NCBI GenBank assembly: GCA_963981505.1
Contig: CAXCEI010000022.1
Span: 1-23,292 of the forward strand
Source of the DNA: OPU3-GD-OMZ sp001901525
Lineage (GTDB): Bacteria > Pseudomonadota > Gammaproteobacteria > Methylococcales > Methylomonadaceae
DNA: 23,292 nt
Direction: 5' to 3'
In this document: positions 1 to 7,089 of the stretch, piece after piece
Layout of the letters: every line of letters starts with the position of its first letter
Position numbering within the stretch: the first letter of the stretch is position 1
Made by a program: the position numbers and the translations under genes
Notes under the pieces: model-generated
The model's database searches: none
What the model was told of the DNA's origin: nothing
Seen by the model: only the letters and a program-made list of their open reading frames with translations

Positions 1-27
1 GAGGATGTAGAGGATGTAGAGGATGTT
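1..27 (+). repeat. Three tandem 9-bp repeats encoding Glu-Asp-Val
   Basis: GAGGATGTA occurs at 1-9 and 10-18, with GAGGATGTT at 19-27, all in frame with the partial acidic protein. The array may extend to the left of the window. Short in-frame repeats of this kind can change in number by slippage; here that would only lengthen or shorten an acidic tail. Confidence 0.75.
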
Positions 28-171
28 CAAGTTGTCGATAATATAGAAGACATAACGGTCGAAGAAGAAGTCGTTGTTACGGAGGAAGATGTCCCCACTG
101 ACAATGTTGTGGAAACGACGCCAGTTGTAGTTGCTAAGCGGCAACGTTACGGGTATCAGGGTAGAAAGTAA
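1..171 (+). CDS. C-terminal end of an acidic protein of unknown function (partial)
   Basis: Frame 1 is open from the window edge to a TAA at 169-171, directly followed by a second in-frame TAA. The visible 56 residues begin with three copies of Glu-Asp-Val, encoded by a 9-bp direct repeat (GAGGATGTA, last copy with a final T), continue as a strongly acidic Glu/Asp/Val/Thr stretch, and finish with a short basic tail (AKRQRYGYQGRK). This looks like a disordered, charged C-terminal extension, not a folded domain. The body of the protein lies outside the window, so no family can be named. The small lipoprotein gene follows about 30 bp downstream on the same strand and may be co-transcribed. Confidence 0.6.
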   Translation, partial: EDVEDVEDVQVVDNIEDITVEEEVVVTEEDVPTDNVVETTPVVVAKRQRYGYQGRK

Positions 172-201
172 TAAGGGATGGTTTTTTGAAAGGAGATGTT
201 T

Positions 202-312
202 TTGAAGAAACTGATAATAGTCGCCGCGCTGTTATTAACAGCCTGCAATGATATGGATAGTATGCGGATGCCATCGGAACAGGTGTCCTCGGAACAATTA
301 ATTTTATTTTGA
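202..312 (+). CDS. Very small predicted lipoprotein (36 aa)
   Basis: A TTG start at 202 follows AGGAG (191-195) with a 6-nt spacer. An in-frame ATG at 196 would add two residues but sits too close to that site. The product begins MKKLIIVAALLLTAC: two lysines, a hydrophobic core and a lipobox (LTA-C), the pattern of a signal peptidase II substrate. The mature peptide would start at Cys15 and have only 22 residues (CNDMDSMRMPSEQVSSEQ followed by LILF). No family was recognised. Entericidin-like and other small anchored peptides share this architecture, but there is no sequence basis for assigning it to one. It could also be the truncated remnant of a larger lipoprotein gene. Confidence 0.5.
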   Translation: MKKLIIVAALLLTACNDMDSMRMPSEQVSSEQLILF

Positions 313-429
313 TGTTTTGTTTCGTTTTTTTAATGGGTCGTTAGTCGTTTATTGCGAAGACAATACTGTTGATGAAAGTGATCTCATGTTAGTACTAACC
401 AAAACAATTATATCAAGCGCCTGTAAAGA

Positions 430-603
430 ATGATTAAGTCAGCCTTTAATAAGAAACGTCAGTCCATTTTCAGTAAGCAGAAATTAGCTCAATGGGCGGT
501 GAAGCGGGTTGGCTGGAAAAATAGTTTTAAAATTGTACGTTTTATGGCACGAAAGAAACTAGACGGGCGACTGCAAAAGGTTATGAAGTTAATTTCTAAG
601 TGA
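430..603 (+). CDS. Small basic protein, unknown function (57 aa)
   Basis: The frame runs from ATG at 430 to TGA at 601-603 and encodes a lysine- and arginine-rich peptide (starts MIKSAFNKKRQSIF, ends LQKVMKLISK) with few acidic residues and no membrane segment or cysteine. The upstream ribosome-binding site is weak (AAAG just before the ATG). A hairpin with a T-rich tail begins at the stop codon, which supports a real transcription unit ending here. The composition would suit binding to nucleic acid or an acidic surface, but no family is recognised. It could be a chance frame, so confidence is moderate. Confidence 0.4.
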   Translation: MIKSAFNKKRQSIFSKQKLAQWAVKRVGWKNSFKIVRFMARKKLDGRLQKVMKLISK

Positions 604-627
604 CCCTTAGCTGTCAGAGGGTTTTCT
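603..627 (+). terminator. Probable intrinsic terminator after the 57-aa gene
   Basis: ACCCT (603-607) can pair with AGGGT (618-622) across a 10-nt loop, followed by TTTTCT. The stem is short but G+C-rich for this region and starts at the last base of the stop codon. It is oriented for plus-strand transcription; the minus-strand reading lacks a T-tract, so it should not serve ppnN. Confidence 0.45.
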
Positions 628-697
628 AAAAATTATAGATGCCAATATGGTGAGCGTTATCAAAAATGAGGGTGTCTTTAATTTATTTTCATATTGT

Positions 698-2071
698 TTA
701 TAAATTGATTCGATAGCAGGGTTGGTAGGTCTCGTTTGAGGGCAGTTTCATTCGATTTGATTGAATAAAGGCATTGAGTAGTTCATCAATTGCGGTAAGA
801 ATAGTCGGGTCGCCATTAATAATGAAAGGGCCTTTTTCTTGGACTTGATTAATGCCTTTCGGTTTTACATTACCGCTGACAATACCTGAGAAGATATGGC
901 ATAAATTTTGTGCCAGAATATGTGTGGGTTGTTCGGTGCATAAGTCTAATGAAGCCATGCTTTGATGCGTTGGTGCAAAGGGTAATTGTGCCTTTTCATT
1001 AATGGTTAGCGCCCAGTTATATATGGGTGAAATACAATTACTGGCTCTGAAGTCTTTTACCTCGGTAAGGCCCGTCTTAATCTGTTGGGAGACAGCCACC
1101 GCATCTGAAATGATGATTTGATAAAGCGATTGAGCTTTAGGGCCTAAGGTTTTACCAATAAAAGAGTCAATCATTTCAAAATAACTGGCTGATTCTGTAG
1201 GTCCTGTGAAAATAAAGGGAAAAGGGGTGTTTAGGTTGTCGTTTTCTAAAAGAATGGCTAACAAATAAAGGATTTCTTCAGTTGTTCCTACGCCGCCAGG
1301 AAATACGATAATACCATGTGCCGTTCGAATAAAGCCTTCTAAACGTTTTTCAATATCCGGGAAGGTAATCAAATCTTTAACAATTGCATTCGGTGGTTCA
1401 GCAGCAATAATTCCGACCTCGGTGAGACCAATCAGGCGTTGTTTATTTAAGCGTTGTTTAGCCCAGCCAATAGTTGCCCCCTTCATCGGTCCTTTCATCG
1501 CACCCGGTCCGCACCCGGTACAAATATCGAAATTGCGTAAGCCTAATTGATAACCAACTTCTTTACTGTAACAATATTCGACATCATTAATGGAATGCCC
1601 TCCCCAACAAGCGACTAAAGATACGCCATGTTCTTGATTGAGAATGCCGGCATTACGGAGTTGATTAAATACGGTATTGGTAATGTCATTACTGGTGGGT
1701 GTTTTGAAAGCATCCATTGATTCGAGTTGTTCAATGAAGAAAATATCACGAATAATGGCGAATAAATGTTCTCTGATGCCGGTAATAAGTTCTCCGTCTA
1801 CAAAAGCATAGGCCGGTGCATTATTAAGTTTAATATTAAGACCACAGTCAGTCGCAATAGGTGTGATCGTGAAATTATTATACAGATGAGAAATGATAGC
1901 CGGGTCATCTGTCACAGAACCGGTGTTTAGGATGGCAAGTGCACAATCACGTAGGCGTTTATTTTTATTTCCGGCATTCAGTAAGATGATTTTTTTAATT
2001 TCATTTTGTGAAAAATGGTAACTTTTTTTTAATGGGCTAATGATGATTTCTTCAATACAATTGCTATTCAT
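698..2071 (-). CDS. ppnN: Pyrimidine/purine nucleotide 5'-monophosphate nucleosidase PpnN (YgdH, LOG family)
   Basis: The 457-residue product has the length and layout of E. coli PpnN: an N-terminal domain (about 1-140) before a Rossmann-like LOG/TIGR00730 core. The core shows GGHSIND (157-163), a glycine-rich CTGCGPGAMKGPMKGA segment (185-199) and the family signature PGGVGTTEE (258-266), which forms the nucleotide phosphate and ribose site. Family members cleave nucleoside monophosphates to free base and ribose 5-phosphate in the cytoplasm; in E. coli the enzyme is stimulated by (p)ppGpp and links purine salvage to stress. The start is well supported by AGAGG (2077-2081) five bases upstream of the ATG. 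The gene is divergent from the esterase gene across a 215-bp gap. Confidence 0.93.
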   Translation of the reverse strand: MNSNCIEEIIISPLKKSYHFSQNEIKKIILLNAGNKNKRLRDCALAILNTGSVTDDPAIISHLYNNFTITPIATDCGLNIKLNNAPAYAFVDGELITGIREHLFAIIRDIFFIEQLESMDAFKTPTSNDITNTVFNQLRNAGILNQEHGVSLVACWGGHSINDVEYCYSKEVGYQLGLRNFDICTGCGPGAMKGPMKGATIGWAKQRLNKQRLIGLTEVGIIAAEPPNAIVKDLITFPDIEKRLEGFIRTAHGIIVFPGGVGTTEEILYLLAILLENDNLNTPFPFIFTGPTESASYFEMIDSFIGKTLGPKAQSLYQIIISDAVAVSQQIKTGLTEVKDFRASNCISPIYNWALTINEKAQLPFAPTHQSMASLDLCTEQPTHILAQNLCHIFSGIVSGNVKPKGINQVQEKGPFIINGDPTILTAIDELLNAFIQSNRMKLPSNETYQPCYRINL

Positions 2072-2133
2072 TTCATCCTCTGAAAAAAAGCCTTTGAAAG
2101 GGATAGTCTGTGACTGTTAGGTATGACTAGGTT

Positions 2134-2139
2134 ATTATA
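2134..2139 (-). promoter_or_regulatory. Candidate -10 element for ppnN
   Basis: The minus strand reads TATAAT here, about 60 bp upstream of the ppnN start, in the divergent intergenic region. No convincing -35 hexamer lies 16-18 bp further upstream, so the call rests on the -10 alone. Confidence 0.35.
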
Positions 2140-2258
2140 GTAGCAGAATTTTTTTGCCTTTTTGGCCCAATCGGTAATGGGATTTCTGAGTCTTAGACCT
2201 AATTATTTACACAGATCGATACCATGACGATTCTGCGAATCTGGGGGTTAGGTTTTTT

Positions 2259-2264
2259 TATAAT
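2259..2264 (+). promoter_or_regulatory. Candidate -10 element for the YbfF-type esterase gene
   Basis: TATAAT sits 22 bp before the ATG at 2287. The expected -35 region overlaps a small palindrome, GATTC-TGC-GAATC (2229-2241), and has no good TTGACA match. A weak promoter, or one helped by an activator, would fit. Confidence 0.35.
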
Positions 2265-2286
2265 GTGTTAGTGACTAGGTTAGGGT

Positions 2287-3108
2287 ATGTCAGCGATTAA
2301 ATCACTCCCGCTCGTTTTTCAAACCTTTGGGGATTCTCAAAAACCACCGTTGATTATTTTGCATGGTTTTTTTGCTTCAGCAAGAAATTGGCGCTCTGTT
2401 GCAAAGCGGTTATCTGACCAGTTTTATGTGTATGTACTAGACCAGCGAAACCATGGCGAGTCGCCGCATGCGGACGTTATGGATTATCCTGCAATGGCAC
2501 AAGACCTTTTGTTTTTTATGGATCAGCACAGCTTGTTAAAAGCAAATATACTGGGACACAGTATGGGGGGGAAGGTAGCTATGTGGTTTGCACTGCACCA
2601 CCCACAGCGTCTATTGGAACTTATTATTGTTGATATTGCACCAAAAACATATACACATTCGTTTGATGCAACGGTAGATGCCTTACAGCAGATTCCCTTA
2701 GAACAGATAAGAATGCGAAAAGAGGCTGATAATTATCTGCAAGTGACTATTAAAGATAGTAATTTTAGGCAATTCTTATTACAGAACTTAGTACTCGATA
2801 AGGGGCATTACCGCTGGCGTATTAATTTGTCAGTTTTTTTTCGATGTTCCGATAATATTATCGCCTTTCCAAAAATAGCCCCCGGACGACGTTGGGCTAA
2901 GCGGGTATTGTTTTTAGGTGGGGGAAATTCAGATTATATCGATTCTCCAACTATTTTGAAACTGTTTCCTAGCGCTATTATTGATGTGATTGCGGGGGCG
3001 GGGCATTGGCTTCATGCAGAGCAACCTGATGTATTTTGTGAACGGGTATTGGGTTATTTGGAGCAAGACCTATTGCAACGCTCAGAGCGTATCGAAGATA
3101 GTTTTTAA
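2287..3108 (+). CDS. ybfF: Alpha/beta-hydrolase esterase, YbfF type
   Basis: The 273-residue protein is a single alpha/beta-hydrolase domain. It shows the oxyanion-hole segment HGFFASARNWR (26-36), the family motif DQRNHGES (52-59), the nucleophile elbow GHSMGG with Ser92, an acid candidate Asp116 in IIVDIAPKTY, and the catalytic histidine candidate His240 in AGAGHWLHAE. This arrangement matches E. coli YbfF, a cytoplasmic esterase reported to act on short-chain and acyl-CoA type esters; the physiological substrate is uncertain. Length is slightly above the usual 255 residues because of a charged C-terminal tail. The ArsC-type gene follows 56 bp downstream on the same strand, with no obvious functional link. 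Confidence 0.85.
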   Translation: MSAIKSLPLVFQTFGDSQKPPLIILHGFFASARNWRSVAKRLSDQFYVYVLDQRNHGESPHADVMDYPAMAQDLLFFMDQHSLLKANILGHSMGGKVAMWFALHHPQRLLELIIVDIAPKTYTHSFDATVDALQQIPLEQIRMRKEADNYLQVTIKDSNFRQFLLQNLVLDKGHYRWRINLSVFFRCSDNIIAFPKIAPGRRWAKRVLFLGGGNSDYIDSPTILKLFPSAIIDVIAGAGHWLHAEQPDVFCERVLGYLEQDLLQRSERIEDSF

Positions 3109-3123
3109 CTATGTAACACTCGT

Positions 3124-3139
3124 TCAGTATTTTTACTGA
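3124..3139 (+). other. Small perfect hairpin between the esterase and arsC genes
   Basis: TCAGTA (3124-3129) and TACTGA (3134-3139) form a perfect 6-bp stem with a TTTT loop. There is no T-tract after it, so it is not a standard terminator. It may attenuate read-through or protect an mRNA end, or be chance. Confidence 0.3.
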
Positions 3140-3164
3140 CACGATATTAGTTTTAGAGGAAAAA

Positions 3165-3635
3165 ATGAAAATATTATTTATTTGTACGCATAATCGGTGT
3201 CGCAGTATTTTATCAGAGGCGATTACTAATCAATTAGCGAAAGGACGGATTGTCGCGCGAAGTGCGGGGAGTCAGCCGGCTGGAGCCGTTCATCCATTGT
3301 CGATCACCTACCTTCTTGAGAATAACTTTTCGGTAGCGGGGTTAGAGAGCCAGTCGTGGAATGAATTTTCTGAGTTTAATCCGGATTTGATCGTGACGGT
3401 GTGTGCCCGTGCAGCCAGTGAGGCTTGTCCTGTTTGGTTCGGTGATTCGACGCAGATGCATTGGGGGCTTGAAGACCCGTCAAAAATAGAAGGTAGCGAA
3501 CAAGAAATTGCAGTTGGGTTTCAGGCAACCATCGATGAAATTAGTTTAAGAGTTCAGGCTTTATTGGCACTGGATTTCGAAGCACTTGATGTGATTTCGT
3601 TAAAACGAGCCATGCAACAACTGGGTGCTATTTAA
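3165..3635 (+). CDS. arsC: Arsenate reductase ArsC, low-molecular-weight phosphatase-like type
   Basis: The 156-residue product begins MKILFICTHNRCRS. It carries the CX5R(S) phosphate/arsenate loop with nucleophile Cys7 and the two further cysteines of the redox relay, Cys80 in VTVC and Cys88 in ACPVW, followed by HWGLEDPSK. Spacing and length match ArsC proteins of Pseudomonas-like bacteria. The family reduces arsenate to arsenite through a cysteine relay regenerated by thioredoxin or glutaredoxin. The usual VTVCD is VTVCA here, a mild deviation. AGAGGA precedes the ATG. No arsenite pump, ArsR or ArsH gene is nearby, so this is an isolated reductase, and another phosphatase-like role cannot be excluded. 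The stop codon overlaps that of the convergent peptidase gene. Confidence 0.83.
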   Translation: MKILFICTHNRCRSILSEAITNQLAKGRIVARSAGSQPAGAVHPLSITYLLENNFSVAGLESQSWNEFSEFNPDLIVTVCARAASEACPVWFGDSTQMHWGLEDPSKIEGSEQEIAVGFQATIDEISLRVQALLALDFEALDVISLKRAMQQLGAI

Positions 3636-4480
3636 TTTTGTGGTTCGTCTTGTAACTGAGGCAAATAGCGACTAATAAATAATGCCGGGTCAACTTTGGC
3701 TTTATTTAAATAAATATTCCAGTGTAGGTGCGGGCCGGTTACTCTACCGGTTTCTCCGACGGTACCGATGATCTCGCCGCGGTAAACCTGTTGGCCGGGT
3801 TTGACATGGATATCAGTCATATGAAAGTAGCCAGAGATTAATCCTTGGCCGTGATCCAGAAAGACTGTTTTACCGTTATAGTAAAAGTGACCGGTTTCAA
3901 GAACTTTCGCAGCGGTTGGGGCTTTAATAGCAGTGCCTTTAGGTGCTGCGATATCTAGGCCGCTGTGTGGGTTTTTAGGTTGATTGTTGAAGAATCGTTT
4001 TAAGCCAAATAAACTGCTGAGTCGACCCGTAACCGGCAAACTAAAGTCAGTAGCAATTTGTTCTTTTTCTGACCAAGTATTTAAGGCGCGGTTGATGGGT
4101 ATGCGTTCCTTTTTAATGCGTGCGAGATTGGCAAGGTTCGGGCTGACCATTTGAGTGTTTTTAAGGGTTATATATTGTGCCGGGTAGTCTTTAGCGATAA
4201 TGGTAAACGGCACCTTCTTAGCCTGTTGGCTGCTGGTGCTTGCTAACAGGTTGTAGTTTCCGGGTAATAGCTTGAGGGGTATGCCTGCGACGGCGGTCCA
4301 GTGAGCGTTATTTTCAATGACTAGAACGCGGTTTTTTTGAAAAAGAACCGTCGGTTTTTCAGTATCACTGCTAGCAAGCTGTCTGATGACTATTCCACCT
4401 GGAACTGCTAAAGGCTCGGGCAGTGTGGCAGATAGTGAAATGAGAGGGGTGAATAGTAGCAAAATGATTATTTTTATCAT
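3632..4480 (-). CDS. Secreted M23-family (LytM-type) metallopeptidase
   Basis: Residues 1-18 form a signal peptide ending LISLSA. An N-terminal beta-rich region (about 20-110) precedes a C-terminal M23 domain (about 150-270). The zinc ligands are visible as HSGLDIA (His172, Asp176) and the second His of HLHW (His253), and a catalytic His lies in GYFHMTD (His220). All key residues are present, so an active peptidoglycan endopeptidase in the periplasm is likely, cutting peptide crosslinks during growth or division. The start ATG overlaps the TGA of xseA (ATGA), which implies translational coupling with the upstream gene, an arrangement that links an exported enzyme to a DNA exonuclease without evident functional reason. 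Confidence 0.88.
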   Translation of the reverse strand: MIKIIILLLFTPLISLSATLPEPLAVPGGIVIRQLASSDTEKPTVLFQKNRVLVIENNAHWTAVAGIPLKLLPGNYNLLASTSSQQAKKVPFTIIAKDYPAQYITLKNTQMVSPNLANLARIKKERIPINRALNTWSEKEQIATDFSLPVTGRLSSLFGLKRFFNNQPKNPHSGLDIAAPKGTAIKAPTAAKVLETGHFYYNGKTVFLDHGQGLISGYFHMTDIHVKPGQQVYRGEIIGTVGETGRVTGPHLHWNIYLNKAKVDPALFISRYLPQLQDEPQN

Positions 4481-5814
4481 GACTTTATTTCTTTAATTTG
4501 GCTAACAATCTGACCTTGTGAGAAACGTGTGTTGATTCGATCACCGATAGTAAGGTTCTTTATTGAGGAGATGAGCTCACCGGTTTCAACACCGGTGATC
4601 AGGGCATAACCACGGTTCAACGTGGCTAACGGACTCAGGGAATTTAACGTTTGGCTACAATGGCTCAAGAGGTATTTTTTTGTAGTTAATTGCTCTTTAA
4701 TGGCATGATTTAACCGGTTGGATAATAATTGATTTTGGTGTTTTCGAGTGCGAATACCAACGCTAGGGTTGTTCGTGAGCAGTCGTGTCGTTTTGAGCAT
4801 GAGTTTGCTTTGAAGTTCGTTGAACATTGATGCGAGCGTGTTGTTTAACCGAATTTCCAGCTCGTCAAGGCGCTGCGCTTGGGTTGATAATTGTTGTCTT
4901 GGGTCTGACTGTTGGATGCGGTGATTGAGGCCGGTTATTTGAGTGTTAAAGAGACTTAAACGGTTTGTTGTTAATTTAAGAATTTGTTTTTCAAGCGTGT
5001 GTATTTTGAGGGCTAATTCTTGACTGTCAGGACTGACTTGCTCTGCAGCAACGGAAGGGGTTGCCATTCGTTTATCTGCTACAAAATCTGCAATGGTGAA
5101 ATCAGTTTCGTGACCAATTCCGGTCACAATTGGGAGTTGGCTCTGGCGGATGGCACGGGCGACAATTTCTTCATTAAAGGCCCATAAGTCTTCTAAAGAC
5201 CCGCCGCCCCGCGCGATAATGAGCAGATCACAATCTGCTCTACGATTAGCTGTTTCTATCGCGTTGACAAGCGCATATTTAGCTGGACTGCCTTGTACTG
5301 ATGTCGGGTAAATGATAATGGGAGTCGCACTAAAACGGCGTTTTAAGACAGATAAAATATCGCGAATGGCAGCACCGGTCGGTGAGGTGATCAGGCCAAT
5401 GCGTTTGGGGAAGTTGGGTAAGCTTTGTTTTAGTTCTTGGGCAAATAAACCTTCGGCTTGAAGACGTTTTTTTAAGGCTTCAAACGCACGTAGTAATTCA
5501 CCTTCACCAGCGGGTTCTATTTTCTCAACAGTGAGTTGGTAATCACCACGTGTTTCATATAAACCCACCTGCGCGGTCACAATAATAGCAATGCCATTAG
5601 TTGGTTTAAAGTGCATGTGACGAGTTGCAGAACGAAACATCGCACAACGAATTTGCGCGTGTTCATCTTTTAGGGTGAAATAGAGATGCCCTGATGATGG
5701 GGTGCTTAGGTTGGAAATTTCTCCTTCAACACGAATACGTAAGAAGTGTTGTGATAAGAGTTGTTTAGTCTCTCGATTGAGTGCTGAAACAGAATAGATC
5801 GGTTGAAGGTTCAT
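4477..5814 (-). CDS. xseA: Exodeoxyribonuclease VII large subunit
   Basis: The protein (445 residues from the chosen start) begins MNLQPIYSVSALNRETK, the usual XseA N-terminus. It has an OB-fold nucleic-acid-binding domain (about 1-100, with SGHLYFTLKDE), then the catalytic domain with GLITSPTGAAIRDI, IIARGGGSLEDLW and GIGHETDFTIADFVAD, and a long helical coiled-coil region to about residue 400. With XseB it forms the cytoplasmic nuclease that degrades single-stranded DNA. The frame is open 33 codons further upstream, but that segment has no family match, so the ATG at 5812-5814 was chosen. xseB is not in the window. The 3' end overlaps the M23 peptidase gene by 4 bp. Confidence 0.93.
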   Translation of the reverse strand: MNLQPIYSVSALNRETKQLLSQHFLRIRVEGEISNLSTPSSGHLYFTLKDEHAQIRCAMFRSATRHMHFKPTNGIAIIVTAQVGLYETRGDYQLTVEKIEPAGEGELLRAFEALKKRLQAEGLFAQELKQSLPNFPKRIGLITSPTGAAIRDILSVLKRRFSATPIIIYPTSVQGSPAKYALVNAIETANRRADCDLLIIARGGGSLEDLWAFNEEIVARAIRQSQLPIVTGIGHETDFTIADFVADKRMATPSVAAEQVSPDSQELALKIHTLEKQILKLTTNRLSLFNTQITGLNHRIQQSDPRQQLSTQAQRLDELEIRLNNTLASMFNELQSKLMLKTTRLLTNNPSVGIRTRKHQNQLLSNRLNHAIKEQLTTKKYLLSHCSQTLNSLSPLATLNRGYALITGVETGELISSIKNLTIGDRINTRFSQGQIVSQIKEIKS

Positions 5815-5927
5815 GAATGAAATTTTAACATGTACAAGCAATGAGTATTGTTTGATAAATACAAATGCTTTACTTAAAATTACACACTGGAAGTACCGGT
5901 CTTTTAAGTACACAGGTTAATTGAATT

Positions 5928-6224
5928 ATGTTGCATATTATTTCTAAAGTGCCGTTAACAGCGCCACTCTTTGATCGTTTGGGAACCCATGCTAGTGACA
6001 GCGTCATTGTAATAGGTGATGCTGTTATCACATTAATGCGCCACGGTGAGTGGGCTAATTATTGGGATGCGGTTTTAGCAAATATGAATGTCAGTGTTTT
6101 AGCGGTTGACTTGGCTTTGCGTGGCATTGGCGAATCTGATATCGTTTCTGGGCTTAATATTGTTGATTATTCAGGTTTTGTTGATTTGACAGTTGATCAC
6201 TCGGTCATGCATTCGTGGCATTAA
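5928..6224 (+). CDS. DsrH/TusB-family sulfur relay protein
   Basis: The 98-residue product begins MLHIISKVP, has the central VIGDAVITLM segment, and ends DYSGFVDLTVDHSVMHSW, all features of the DsrH/TusB family (E. coli TusB ends similarly with FVRLTVKH and SW/AW). In E. coli TusB forms a hexamer with TusC and TusD and passes sulfur to TusE for 2-thiouridine in tRNA; in sulfur oxidisers the equivalent is DsrEFH. This protein contains no cysteine, so it cannot itself carry sulfur as a persulfide. No dsrE/tusD or dsrF/tusC gene is adjacent. The stop overlaps the start of the DsrC-like gene by 10 bp, which implies tight coupling of the two. Confidence 0.82.
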   Translation: MLHIISKVPLTAPLFDRLGTHASDSVIVIGDAVITLMRHGEWANYWDAVLANMNVSVLAVDLALRGIGESDIVSGLNIVDYSGFVDLTVDHSVMHSWH

Positions 6225-6547
6225 AACGATTAGGTCAGAAAATTGCAGTTACTGAGGAAGGCTTTTTATGTGATCTTCTGGATTGGACGCCTGATGTGGC
6301 CTACGCACTGGCTGAAAGTAATGGTATTGAAATGACCGAAGCGCATTGGGAGATTGTGGAGTATGCGAGAACTTATTATTTGACCTATAAGCATTTGCCG
6401 AATACCCGGGTTTTTATTAAAGGGGTCAAAAAAACACTCGGGCCGGATAAAGGCAATAGCCGGTATTTACATCGTTTATTTCCAGAAGGGCCGTTGCGTT
6501 ATGCTTGTAAACTAGCAGGATTACCTAAACCGCCATCATGTTTATAA
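6215..6547 (+). CDS. DsrC/TusE-family sulfur carrier with both C-terminal cysteines
   Basis: The 110-residue protein shows the family signatures HWEIVEYARTYY (44-55), GNSRYLHRLFPEGP (80-93) and a flexible C-terminal arm YACKLAGLPKPPSCL. Both redox cysteines of true DsrC are present, Cys98 and the penultimate Cys109, 11 residues apart. TusE of E. coli keeps only the last one and has Thr at the other position. Two-cysteine DsrC forms a trisulfide/disulfide with the DsrAB and DsrMKJOP systems; single-cysteine TusE serves tRNA thiolation. The start is GTG at 6215 inside the end of the dsrH frame; no better start in this frame matches family length. Function could be tRNA thiolation, sulfur oxidation or redox signalling. 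Confidence 0.87.
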   Translation: MALKRLGQKIAVTEEGFLCDLLDWTPDVAYALAESNGIEMTEAHWEIVEYARTYYLTYKHLPNTRVFIKGVKKTLGPDKGNSRYLHRLFPEGPLRYACKLAGLPKPPSCL

Positions 6548-6568
6548 AGTTGCTGTGGTCATCATGTG

Positions 6569-6982
6569 TTATTGGCGAACAAACCGGTGTATTTGTCGGC
6601 GTTCTTTTTTATTAGGCCGGTGATCTTTGTAATTATCTGATTGGGTTTTATTTTCACGGTTAAGCAAAATTTGTTTTTGTCTTTTGCTAAGGCTGTCTTG
6701 GCTTTCTTGATAAAGAAGCAATGCTTCTTTCGCCGGTCTACGGTACTTGGCAAGAGAGGTGATTGTAATATCCCATTGATACAGGTCTTTGGTGATCAAC
6801 AACTGTGCCCCAATTTTAACCTCTTTGCCTGGTTTTGACCGTTGCCCATTCAGGTGTACTTTACCGCCGGCAATAGCCTCAGCGGCAAGTTTACGGGTTT
6901 TATAAAACCGTGCTGCCCAGAGCCATTTGTCAAGGCGAATAGCATCTATCTCTACACTGTGTGCCGTTTTGTGTTTATTCAC
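6569..6982 (-). CDS. hslR: Heat-shock protein 15 (Hsp15), S4-domain RNA-binding protein
   Basis: The 137-residue product has an N-terminal S4 domain: IRLDKWLWAARFYKTRKLA (about 16-34), AIAGGKVHLNGQRSKPGKEV (37-56). A long, highly basic C-terminal tail rich in Lys, Arg and Gln follows. Hsp15 binds free 50S subunits that carry a stalled nascent chain with peptidyl-tRNA and frees them for recycling after heat stress. Length fits E. coli HslR (133 residues). The start is GTG at 6980-6982; the upstream ribosome-binding site is weak. It is convergent with the dsrC-like gene across 21 bp, without a visible terminator between them. Confidence 0.9.
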   Translation of the reverse strand: MNKHKTAHSVEIDAIRLDKWLWAARFYKTRKLAAEAIAGGKVHLNGQRSKPGKEVKIGAQLLITKDLYQWDITITSLAKYRRPAKEALLLYQESQDSLSKRQKQILLNRENKTQSDNYKDHRPNKKERRQIHRFVRQ

Positions 6983-7089
6983 AAATTTTATAAATTAATT
7001 GAGTTCAAGAAAGTATTTTTGGAGTATTATCCATCATTGTAAATCATAACTTAATTTTTACTGAATAGATTATTTCCTGGAGGAAATGA

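Noticed and set aside
3165..3635. An arsenic-resistance operon
   Set aside because: Only the reductase is present; no arsR, arsB/acr3 or arsH lies nearby, so no operon can be claimed.
5815..5913. Longer N-terminus for XseA
   Set aside because: The extra 33 codons do not resemble the family, and MNLQPIYSVSALNRETK is the normal XseA start.
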